A stretch of 5,613 nucleotides of DNA from Candidatus Odinarchaeota archaeon. Lineage in GTDB: Archaea > Asgardarchaeota > JAGGXT01. Below the pieces are notes generated by a model that was not told where the DNA came from, searched no databases, and worked only from the letters and a program-made list of their open reading frames with translations. Location: assembly GCA_021162905.1 (NCBI GenBank), contig JAGGXT010000053.1, forward strand, positions 1 to 5,613, written 5' to 3'. The position numbers and the translations under genes were made by a program. Shown here piece by piece: positions 1 to 4,945 of this stretch. The stretch's first letter is position 1. Each line of letters starts with the position of its first letter.

Positions 1-377
1 AGCTCGCCGATATTCCTGTAAAAGAGCCTAGAAGCCCGTTTCTGGATTTTGTCCCAAGTGGTTTTCTTAGACCAGCGACGTTTCCGCTCCGGCCGTAGAA
101 GGTTCTTCTGGTTATGGTATTCGTCTTTTACAATGCGCGTAATGGTGTGAGCGACGAGCATATTGATAGCAGTCTGCATATCGATCTTCTCGCAGATAAA
201 GCCGATAACGATATATGAACCAACGTTGTACGGCTCTGAATACTGATCAGCATAGGCTACTGCCTGCTCTATCGACAGGAGATCCTGGAAGAGGAAGACC
301 AGTATAGCAGTATCATTTTTAAAGGCACAAGGCATATTACTGGATTGGGGTTCGGTTGTTGTCGTTGTGTCGTACAT
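1..377 (-). CDS. Unrecognised protein, N-terminal 125 residues (truncated by window edge)
   Basis: I do not recognise this protein. An open frame runs leftward from the ATG at 377-375 to the edge without a stop, giving 125 residues. It begins with MYD and a run of five threonines, has two short hydrophobic stretches (about residues 23-34 and 53-62) that look like buried core rather than membrane spans, and has a very basic stretch at about 95-121 (RPERKRRWSKK and following), possibly nucleic-acid binding. The first upstream in-frame stop is at 404-402; a TTG at 392-390 is an alternative start. I prefer the ATG because a TATA-like element lies 25-31 nt upstream of it, as expected for a leaderless archaeal mRNA. 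Composition is odd: about 46% GC, arginine mostly CGN, and leucine only CTN with no TTA, whereas the neighbours are AT-rich and use many AGA and TTA codons. It may be recently acquired or of mobile-element origin. Confidence 0.55.
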   Translation of the reverse strand, partial: MYDTTTTTEPQSSNMPCAFKNDTAILVFLFQDLLSIEQAVAYADQYSEPYNVGSYIVIGFICEKIDMQTAINMLVAHTITRIVKDEYHNQKNLLRPERKRRWSKKTTWDKIQKRASRLFYRNIGE

Positions 378-401
378 GATATAAATAGACAACCAGCCCC
401 C

Positions 402-408
402 CTAAAAG
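402..408 (-). promoter_or_regulatory. TATA-like element for the leftward edge gene
   Basis: On the minus strand CTTTTAG lies 25-31 nt upstream of the ATG at 377, the normal archaeal TATA spacing for a transcript that starts at the initiation codon. A G-rich run (397-402) follows it and would sit close to the alternative TTG start as a poor Shine-Dalgarno. The match to the consensus is only moderate. Confidence 0.35.
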
Positions 409-482
409 TCTTATCGGATAGTAACGACTGAAATAAAAATAGTGCGGGCATTCGTGTATGACTACATGTTAACTTTATAGGA

Positions 483-491
483 ATATTTATA
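483..491 (+). promoter_or_regulatory. TATA box of nep1
   Basis: ATATTTATA lies 25-33 nt upstream of the nep1 ATG at 516. This is the textbook archaeal TATA distance to a transcription start at or next to the initiation codon, so the mRNA is probably leaderless. The only ribosome-site candidate, AGGT at 506-509, is weak, which fits leaderless translation. Confidence 0.55.
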
Positions 492-515
492 GGTTAGTTA
501 ATTATAGGTATCTCT

Positions 516-1244
516 ATGGATGAGGAGTTGTTCTCACATAATAAATTATTTAATATAATACTTGCAGAAAGTTCGCTTGAATTAATGCCAAAAGATTTAT
601 GGAAACATCCCCAAATTATTGGATATGCTAAGCGGCAAAATAAAGAACCGCGAGATATCTTGCTTGATTCCTCTTATTTTTGGAAGGCAATGAAAGAAGC
701 AAAGCTATACCATTACTTTAAGAGAGGCCGTCCAGATATAGTTCATCAAGCACTTCTCTTAATGTTAGATTCAAGGCTCCATAAACTTGGTTTTTTAAGT
801 ATTTACATACATACGATTGATAATAAAATTGTATGGATATCCGATAAAGTTAGAATTCCAAGAACTTTTAGGCGTTTTGTAGGATTAATGGAGCAGCTTT
901 TGAAATATGGTCAAGTACCCATTGATACTAATGAACCATTGTTAAAAGTTCTAAAGGGGCTCACTTTTGAAGATCTGATAAAGAGAATTGATAGTAAATA
1001 TGTGATTGGCTTCTCTAAGCATGGGACTTTGGTAGGTAATTTAGCCAAATTTTTTAAGGCAAACATAGAGGAAGGCCCTATTGCACTTGTTATTGGCGGC
1101 TTTCCTAAAGGTCATTTCTCTGATGAGATATTAAAGCATTTAGATCAATTAATTGCAATTTCTAGGCTTAGTTTGACAACCTTATATGTTGTGTGCACAA
1201 TTATATCATCATGCGAGAGCTTATTGAGTCAACATCTATTGTAG
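516..1244 (+). CDS. nep1: Nep1/Emg1: 16S rRNA pseudouridine-N1-methyltransferase
   Basis: Nep1 is a SPOUT-class (alpha/beta-knot) enzyme. It uses S-adenosylmethionine to methylate N1 of a pseudouridine in the helix 35 loop of 16S rRNA, and it is also a small-subunit assembly factor. The 242 residues are a normal archaeal Nep1 length. Family motifs are intact: ILAESSLELMP (15-25), RGRPDIVH (70-77), SIYIHT (95-100), the rRNA-contacting RIPRTFRRFVGLMEQLL (113-129), and the SAM-binding knot around IGGFPKGHFS (193-202), followed by a C-terminal segment LTTLYVV (220-226). The ATG at 516 is preceded by a well-placed TATA box, and the protein aligns from its first residues with the family start. It is monocistronic and ends convergently with the regulator at 1310-1645. 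Composition is AT-rich like the rest of the window and nothing appears missing. Confidence 0.96.
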   Translation: MDEELFSHNKLFNIILAESSLELMPKDLWKHPQIIGYAKRQNKEPRDILLDSSYFWKAMKEAKLYHYFKRGRPDIVHQALLLMLDSRLHKLGFLSIYIHTIDNKIVWISDKVRIPRTFRRFVGLMEQLLKYGQVPIDTNEPLLKVLKGLTFEDLIKRIDSKYVIGFSKHGTLVGNLAKFFKANIEEGPIALVIGGFPKGHFSDEILKHLDQLIAISRLSLTTLYVVCTIISSCESLLSQHLL

Positions 1245-1291
1245 TATTTTAAGTCAAACATTAAAACTTCAATTAAGATGGTCTCCGCACT

Positions 1292-1302
1292 AAAATATTT
1301 TT
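1292..1302. terminator. Candidate bidirectional terminator between nep1 and the regulator gene
   Basis: In the 65-bp convergent spacer, AAAATATTTTT gives a run of five T on the plus strand and four T on the minus strand. Archaeal RNA polymerase terminates at U-runs, so this could end both transcripts. A second T4 run lies just after the nep1 stop at 1247-1250. No strong hairpin is present. Confidence 0.4.
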
Positions 1303-1309
1303 AACACAA

Positions 1310-1645
1310 TTAATCCTCCGAAGAATACAATAATTCCTTATAGCTCCTCAGGAGCCGTTTAAAAACGTCATTTGTTACAAGAGGAAGAATAGCTCTTAAA
1401 ATAGCGTTAGAATTCACAAAATAAAGGCCTCTTTGGATACGCTCAATTATTTTAGCTTTACTTAAATGATGTAGAGCAACGCTTATTGCGCTAATACTAA
1501 TTTTAAGTTTATTTGAAATTTCTTTTACAGTCAAAGGATGGCCTTCCTTTAATAGGAGATCGACAATAGCTAGTCGTGTTCTAGAACGTGAAAGAGATAC
1601 CAATGCTTCTAAGGTGTCCTCCTCTGCAAACAAAATGTTCACCAA
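1310..1645 (-). CDS. Small winged-helix (ArsR-like) transcriptional regulator
   Basis: This 111-residue protein is almost entirely a winged-helix DNA-binding domain. It has an N-terminal helix (about 11-33), a helix-turn-helix with positioning helix TVKEISNKLKIS (39-50) and recognition helix SAISVALHHLSKA (52-64), a beta wing (IERIQRGLYFVNS, 67-79), and a C-terminal helix (80-107) that probably mediates dimerisation. It has no cysteine, so it is not a cysteine-based metal or redox sensor of the ArsR type; its signal is unknown. The frame has no ATG near its start. Initiation is at TTG 1645-1643 or GTG 1642-1640, and the frame stays open to a stop at 1711-1709 without another good start. It diverges from the operon containing gatD, and a 10-bp inverted repeat in the shared upstream region is a plausible operator. 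An Lrs14-like or TrmB-like assignment is also possible. Confidence 0.82.
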   Translation of the reverse strand: MVNILFAEEDTLEALVSLSRSRTRLAIVDLLLKEGHPLTVKEISNKLKISISAISVALHHLSKAKIIERIQRGLYFVNSNAILRAILPLVTNDVFKRLLRSYKELLYSSED

Positions 1646-1693
1646 TATAAATACATTCCATAGTGACCTTATTAATGATATCGGCCCATGTAT

Positions 1694-1701
1694 AATTTTA
1701 A
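1694..1701 (-). promoter_or_regulatory. TATA-like element for the winged-helix regulator gene
   Basis: On the minus strand TTAAAATT lies about 50-55 nt upstream of the TTG/GTG start. It would place transcription initiation near 1670 and leave a leader of about 25 nt. The spacing allows a leadered mRNA, but no clear Shine-Dalgarno sequence is seen before the start codon. Confidence 0.35.
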
Positions 1702-1710
1702 GTGAGCGTT

Positions 1711-1738
1711 AAATTGTTATTCAAAAACATAACAATTT
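1711..1738. repeat. Perfect 10-bp inverted repeat, candidate operator
   Basis: AAATTGTTAT (1711-1720) is repeated exactly inverted as ATAACAATTT (1729-1738), around an 8-nt spacer. It lies in the divergent upstream region between the winged-helix gene and the gatD operon. Its right arm runs into the TATA-like TTTTTAAA (1736-1743) and covers the place where the TFB recognition element would be. A dimeric winged-helix protein bound here would block TBP/TFB on the rightward promoter. That the neighbouring regulator binds it is an inference. Confidence 0.5.
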
Positions 1739-1743
1739 TTAAA
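1736..1743 (+). promoter_or_regulatory. TATA-like element for the operon 1812-3875
   Basis: TTTTTAAA is a strong archaeal TATA match. It predicts a start near 1768 and a leader of about 45 nt before the ATG at 1812. A second candidate, TTTTCTATA at 1763-1771, would give a start near 1795-1798 and a short leader. No TATA sits at leaderless distance, so the message is probably leadered, with AGG at 1800-1802 as a weak ribosome site. Confidence 0.4.
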
Positions 1744-1811
1744 GAGGAAAACTCTCTAGACCTTTTCTATAGAACATAGGGGAAATACCTCTGGATTATA
1801 GGTTGTTCTTA

Positions 1812-2507
1812 ATGCTAGAGACAGTCAAAATACAGTATATAGGTGAGAATGCATACATTATTAACGCCGATAGAACTAATTTAAGATTAGCGATAAACTA
1901 CATACCAGAAGGAAGCCTTAATATATGTGGCCTACCTCCAGAAGAGCTCTCACTGATAAAATACATAATCACAGAGAAATCTAAGTTAAGAGAACTGAAA
2001 GAAAATAAGTATACTGTAATTTATGGTGTAGAAGGGGAAAATAATAGCAAAAAAGAAAAATCAGAGGGATTATATAGTAATAAATACGCACTTATAGTAG
2101 AAGAAATTCTAAACATTGATAGAGATACATCGATCGCTTTTATTTCGCCACCAAAGTTGGATCCAGAAGAGAAGGATCTTAATCTACTCATTTTAGTAAG
2201 TGGTATACAAATTTTATACATAACTCGACCAACCTTTCTAAGGGATCCTCCCTTGGTTGATGTCTTAATAATCCCTAGTAAAACTTTAGAGAGGCTAGTA
2301 AGTCTAGCAAATCGTGAAATCACAAGACTACCCTTTTATGTAGGGGCAAGAAGCGAATTATTAGTTACAGATTACAATCCCACTCTAGGGGAATATTATA
2401 GAAACATAGAAAAATGCTACATACTTCAAAGGTGCGAAGCTATTTATATTATAAGACATTTAACTAAAATTAATGTAATCAAAAGAACAAAGATCTTCTC
2501 GGGATAA
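1812..2507 (+). CDS. Unrecognised protein, first gene of the gatD operon; possible degenerate metallo-beta-lactamase-like fold
   Basis: I cannot assign this 231-residue protein to a family. I chose the ATG at 1812 over an in-frame TTG at 1803 because the TTG lies too close to the weak AGG at 1800-1802. The protein alternates beta strands and helices, with a charged, probably disordered linker at about 73-92 and no signal peptide or membrane span. Two stretches recall the metallo-beta-lactamase core. VKIQYIGENAYIIN (5-18) resembles the first strands and GHxxxLI segment. LLILVSGIQILYIT (125-138) followed by VDVLIIP (149-155) resembles the strand pair around the GD metal motif. All metal ligands are absent; the only histidine is His216, so a hydrolase activity is unlikely. 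The stop lies 12 bp before gatD, so the two are almost certainly cotranscribed, which suggests but does not prove a role in tRNA-Gln amidation. Confidence 0.8.
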   Translation: MLETVKIQYIGENAYIINADRTNLRLAINYIPEGSLNICGLPPEELSLIKYIITEKSKLRELKENKYTVIYGVEGENNSKKEKSEGLYSNKYALIVEEILNIDRDTSIAFISPPKLDPEEKDLNLLILVSGIQILYITRPTFLRDPPLVDVLIIPSKTLERLVSLANREITRLPFYVGARSELLVTDYNPTLGEYYRNIEKCYILQRCEAIYIIRHLTKINVIKRTKIFSG

Positions 2508-2514
2508 AAAGGAT
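2508..2514 (+). promoter_or_regulatory. Ribosome binding site of gatD
   Basis: AAAGGAT sits directly after the upstream stop codon and 5 nt before the ATG at 2520. This spacing favours 2520 over the in-frame ATG at 2532, and it fits internal translation initiation in a two-gene operon. Confidence 0.5.
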
Positions 2515-2519
2515 TTTTA

Positions 2520-3875
2520 ATGGTGCAACTAATGAATAGCGAATTTCAAGGCTACAGTGGAAAGGCGCTTAATCTACTTAAAAAAAATAAGATTCCCGTA
2601 TGGTCTAAAGTGCGGGTCACTATAGATAACTTAACGACATATGCATTAGTATTACCAGCAGTTGAGGGCACTACCGATCTGATATTCTTAAAAATGCCTA
2701 ATGGATATAATGTAGCGTTTTCTGTGGACAGAATTCGTTACATAGAATTCATAAGCAGGGAAAAAGTTTCCTATAAAATTCCAGAAAAAAGTTTCAGGCA
2801 GCTTTCTAATCTTCCGAATGTTACGATAATTGGTGCGGGAGGGACCATTGCTTCTCGAGTAGAGTATCAAACTGGTGCCGTTAAACCAGCATTTTCTACG
2901 GAAGAATTAGCTAATGCAATTCCAGAATTAGAAAATATTGCAATAATAAATTCGAAAATGGCCTTTAACATCTTTAGTGAAGATATGAAACCTTCAAATT
3001 GGATTGAAATTGCAGAGATTGTGGGTAAAGAAATTCGATCAGGAGTTGACGGTGTAGTTATAACACACGGAACAGATACAATGCATTTCTCTGCAGCAGC
3101 TTTAGCTTTTATGCTCGAGAATTTACCTATACCTGTTGTCTTTACTGGTGCACAAAGAAGTAGTGATAGACCGTCTAGCGATGCTGCTATAAATTTAATA
3201 TCGTCGGTTATATTTGCATCGAGAGGCTTGGCTGCTGAAGTAACCTTATGTATGCATGGTGTGCTTGATGATAATTTATGCTACGTTCATCGTGGTGTTA
3301 GAGTTAGAAAAATGCATAGTAGTAGAAGAGATACCTTTAGATCTATAGGTACACCACCATTAGCAAGTGTCAAGGACGGAAATATACACTATTTAATAAA
3401 AGAATTCTTTAAAAGAGATCCCCATAAGGAGGAAAATTTCCTAATTAAAGCAAAATTTGACGAAAAGACGGCTCTTATATACACGTACCCGGGAATGCAT
3501 AAGGAAATATTAGAGACTCTTATAGACAAAGGAATTCATGGAATAGTCATCGCAGGAACTGGGCTTGGCCATGTCCCTGAATATATATTAGAGTCAATAA
3601 GAAGGGGTATAGAAGAGAATGTCATTTTTGTGATGACCACACAATGTCTCTGGGGTCCAGTTAATATGAATGTTTACGAAAGAGGTCGTACGCTTCAAAG
3701 GATGGGCGTACTTTCTGGAGAGAGCATGTTACCAGAGACGGCGTATGTGAAATTAGGCTGGGTTTTGGCTAATGTAGAGGAGAAGAAAGAGATTTCCAAG
3801 CTTCTATTAACAAACTTAAGATATGAATTCGTGGCTAGAGAACACATAAATATGTTTTTTGAGCAAGCTAGATAG
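2520..3875 (+). CDS. gatD: Glu-tRNA(Gln) amidotransferase subunit D (GatD)
   Basis: GatD is the L-asparaginase-like subunit of the archaeal GatDE amidotransferase. It releases ammonia from an amide donor, and GatE uses it to convert Glu-tRNA-Gln into Gln-tRNA-Gln. The 451 residues match the family length. An N-terminal beta-rich domain (about 20-85) precedes the asparaginase domain (from about 98). Visible catalytic elements are AGGTIAS with Thr109, THGTDTM with Thr185-Asp186, and a candidate lysine, Lys264, in VRVRKMHSSRRDTF. GatD-typical blocks GAQRSSDRPSSDAA (210-223), GTGLGHVPE (346-354), and TTQCLWGPVNMNVY (373-386) followed by MLPETA (403-408) separate it from ordinary asparaginases. 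One deviation is Ala106, where the family usually has Thr before GGT; the catalytic Thr itself is kept. It is second in an operon. gatE does not follow and must be elsewhere. It converges on the Mut7-C gene. Confidence 0.97.
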   Translation: MVQLMNSEFQGYSGKALNLLKKNKIPVWSKVRVTIDNLTTYALVLPAVEGTTDLIFLKMPNGYNVAFSVDRIRYIEFISREKVSYKIPEKSFRQLSNLPNVTIIGAGGTIASRVEYQTGAVKPAFSTEELANAIPELENIAIINSKMAFNIFSEDMKPSNWIEIAEIVGKEIRSGVDGVVITHGTDTMHFSAAALAFMLENLPIPVVFTGAQRSSDRPSSDAAINLISSVIFASRGLAAEVTLCMHGVLDDNLCYVHRGVRVRKMHSSRRDTFRSIGTPPLASVKDGNIHYLIKEFFKRDPHKEENFLIKAKFDEKTALIYTYPGMHKEILETLIDKGIHGIVIAGTGLGHVPEYILESIRRGIEENVIFVMTTQCLWGPVNMNVYERGRTLQRMGVLSGESMLPETAYVKLGWVLANVEEKKEISKLLLTNLRYEFVAREHINMFFEQAR

Positions 3876-3887
3876 ACTAAATACTAT

Positions 3888-3922
3888 AAAATCCTAAATT
3901 TAATATTAATTTTGGGATTTTT
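3888..3922. terminator. Palindromic bidirectional terminator candidate between gatD and the Mut7-C gene
   Basis: A 34-nt near-perfect palindrome (3888-3921) has outer arms AAAATCCTAAA and TTTTGGGATTTT, with one G-T wobble and one T-T mismatch, and an AT-rich centre. It reads into TTTTT (3918-3922) on the plus strand and into TTTT on the minus strand. It lies 12 bp after the gatD stop and includes the stop codon of the leftward gene (3906-3908). Its position between convergent genes argues for termination of both. Archaeal termination needs mainly the U-run, so the hairpin may act in 3'-end stability instead. Confidence 0.55.
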
Positions 3923-4436
3923 CTAACGATACAATATTAGAAATTCTAGATATTACATTTCTAATATTTATCCAGTGACTTCCATACCAATAAATAGAGC
4001 CACACGTGGTGCATTCATAGAAGTCATCATGTTTATTAACTATATTTCTAGGGAGCTTTTTTTTCAATTCCCTTTTATCTACTTTAATTAATAACCCATT
4101 GCATTTAGGGCATCTTGGGGAGAGATTTAACTTTAAGGGATTGATTTTAAGGTCTAGAAAAATATCTGCTAGTTCGCTAGCTATATCATTTTTGTTTCTA
4201 ATTAATACGGATGTTAAGCCCATATTTTTGGCTCTTTTATGCAACTCTTTATCTTTAGTTAATAAAATCCTCTTTGTGATTGCTGTTTTGTTCAGAACAA
4301 TAGTATCATCAATTTTTTCATTTTTCAAATCTATTAAATCTGTGATCTTGATTGCATCAAATCCAAGTATCCTTAACCAGCGAACGATTTTTCCACACAT
4401 TTCGTCAACAATAAATTTTATCACTCTACTTTCCAT
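3906..4436 (-). CDS. Mut7-C RNase-domain protein with C-terminal zinc ribbon
   Basis: This 176-residue protein matches the Mut7-C family (PF01927/COG1656), which has a PIN-like ribonuclease fold followed by a zinc ribbon. The N-terminal signature KFIVDEMCGKIVRWLRILGF (7-26) carries the likely catalytic Asp11. A second acidic site is in LLTKDKEL (Asp62), and Asp43-Asp44 may contribute. The zinc ribbon uses Cys109-Pro-Lys-Cys112 and Cys142-Thr-Thr-Cys145, followed by the family's YWYGSHW (149-155). The cellular target is not established for the archaeal proteins; RNA cleavage is inferred from the fold and the homologous C-terminus of animal Mut-7. The ATG at 4436 is the natural start, with GGGA a few bases upstream as a weak ribosome site. 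The gene converges on gatD and diverges from S30e. All key residues are present and the length is normal. Confidence 0.92.
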   Translation of the reverse strand: MESRVIKFIVDEMCGKIVRWLRILGFDAIKITDLIDLKNEKIDDTIVLNKTAITKRILLTKDKELHKRAKNMGLTSVLIRNKNDIASELADIFLDLKINPLKLNLSPRCPKCNGLLIKVDKRELKKKLPRNIVNKHDDFYECTTCGSIYWYGSHWINIRNVISRISNIVSLEKSQN

Positions 4437-4445
4437 TTAAATCCC

Positions 4446-4526
4446 AGAGCTTATGTAGAGAGGCTCTATTAATTCTCAATATTTAACTTTGTATATAAAC
4501 GCTTAGTGAGCGAAAAATTAAGCTCT
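4446..4526. repeat. Inverted repeats in the divergent spacer between the Mut7-C and S30e genes
   Basis: AGAGCTTA (4446-4453) returns inverted as TAAGCTCT (4519-4526). Inside lie two small hairpins, TAGAG-AGG-CTCTA (4456-4468) and CGCT-TAGTG-AGCG (4500-4512). The element lies upstream of both divergent genes. It could be regulatory, but each repeat is short and may be chance in AT-rich DNA. Confidence 0.3.
4479..4486 (-). promoter_or_regulatory. TATA-like element for the Mut7-C gene
   Basis: On the minus strand TTAAATAT lies 43-50 nt upstream of the ATG at 4436. It predicts a short leader that would include the GGGA ribosome-site candidate. A second AT-rich candidate (TTAATAGA, 4466-4473) is closer to the gene. 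The choice is uncertain. Confidence 0.3.
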
Positions 4527-4565
4527 AGGTTTGCCGAGACAATAACCATATACAAAAACAAAAAG

Positions 4566-4573
4566 TTTAATAT
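4566..4573 (+). promoter_or_regulatory. TATA-like element for the S30e gene
   Basis: TTTAATAT, preceded by the A-rich AAAAG that could serve as a TFB recognition element, lies about 51-58 nt upstream of the ATG at 4624. It predicts a start near 4598 and a leader of about 26 nt carrying the GGTG ribosome site. Confidence 0.4.
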
Positions 4574-4611
4574 CATTAGTAATCCGTCATAGATAAACAA
4601 GGATTTTAAAT

Positions 4612-4615
4612 GGTG
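4612..4615 (+). promoter_or_regulatory. Ribosome binding site of S30e
   Basis: GGTG matches the GGTGAT half of the archaeal Shine-Dalgarno complement. It ends 8 nt before the ATG at 4624 and supports that start. Confidence 0.45.
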
Positions 4616-4623
4616 TTTTAATA

Positions 4624-4809
4624 ATGACACATGGATCTCTTGATAAGGCTGGTAAGGTTCGTAGGGCAACAATAGAAGCCATGCGTGTTAGAGGTCTAAC
4701 TCCCACAAAGAGGCCATCCCCCACACCACGATTAAGAAATCGAGAAAACTATATTAAGAGATTTGTACGAGGTTTTCGAATCGGGCAACCTAGAAGAAGG
4801 CGAAGATAG
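4624..4809 (+). CDS. rps30e: Small ribosomal subunit protein S30e (eS30)
   Basis: The 61-residue basic protein is a component of the small ribosomal subunit found in archaea and eukaryotes. The family start THGSLDKAGKVR (2-13) is unmistakable, followed by a proline/lysine/arginine-rich middle and the conserved RLRNRENYIKR (36-46). The tail ends in five arginines, suited to rRNA contact. Length is normal for an archaeal eS30, which lacks the ubiquitin-like fusion of animals. ATG 4624 is fixed by the conserved N-terminus and an upstream GGTG. It is divergent from the Mut7-C gene and is followed after 136 bp by tRNA-Gln on the same strand; that gap has its own tRNA promoter candidate, so cotranscription is not required. 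Confidence 0.95.
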   Translation: MTHGSLDKAGKVRRATIEAMRVRGLTPTKRPSPTPRLRNRENYIKRFVRGFRIGQPRRRRR

Positions 4810-4866
4810 AAATACAACTTAAAATTATGAATTTAGAAGGTATTCTCCACTGCTAAAATGATTAAA

Positions 4867-4888
4867 AATTTTAAGCACTAGTAAAATT
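4867..4888 (+). terminator. Weak hairpin after S30e, possible terminator
   Basis: AATTTTA (4867-4873) and TAAAATT (4882-4888) form a 7-bp AT-only stem about 60 nt after the S30e stop, with T-rich sequence downstream (ATATTTCTAT). It could mark the S30e 3' end. Such AT palindromes are common here by chance. Confidence 0.25.
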
Positions 4889-4902
4889 AATATTTCTATA
4901 AC

Positions 4903-4941
4903 TTATCCTAACTATGACTATAGATATTTCCTATAGGATAA
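4903..4941. repeat. 8-bp inverted repeat flanking the tRNA-Gln promoter
   Basis: TTATCCTA (4903-4910) is matched inverted by TAGGATAA (4934-4941). The two arms bracket the TATA-like element of the tRNA gene, and the right arm ends 4 nt before the mature tRNA. This could be a regulatory site or a coincidence. Confidence 0.35.
4918..4925 (+). promoter_or_regulatory. TATA-like element for tRNA-Gln
   Basis: CTATAGAT is centred about 24 nt upstream of the mature tRNA 5' end. This would start transcription at or a base or two from nucleotide 1, leaving little or no leader for RNase P. Confidence 0.4.
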
Positions 4942-4945
4942 CATT

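Noticed and set aside
1..98. Open plus-strand frame at the left edge ending at a TAG at 96-98
   Set aside because: Only about 32 codons, antisense to the better-supported leftward frame, and with no recognisable C-terminus.
269..451. Leftward 60-codon frame overlapping the left-edge gene
   Set aside because: It overlaps most of the longer edge frame out of phase, and its residues look random (SSSSRISCR end). The codon pattern fits the edge frame instead.
1310..1325. GGAGGAT on the minus strand resembling a strong Shine-Dalgarno sequence
   Set aside because: It encodes the last residues of the regulator, and no leftward gene starts downstream before the end of nep1.
2021..2323. 100-codon minus-strand frame inside the gene upstream of gatD
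   Set aside because: Antisense shadow rich in serine; the plus-strand frame is longer and operon-linked.
4018..4034. C-box-like ATGATGA on the minus strand, suggesting a C/D box sRNA
   Set aside because: It lies inside the Mut7-C coding region and there is no CTGA D box at a suitable distance.
4099..4440. 113-codon plus-strand frame
   Set aside because: It is wholly antisense to the well-supported Mut7-C gene and gives a low-complexity hydrophobic protein typical of a shadow frame.
4469..4672. 67-codon minus-strand frame across the S30e promoter
   Set aside because: It overlaps the start of S30e antisense and covers the predicted promoter; no family resemblance.
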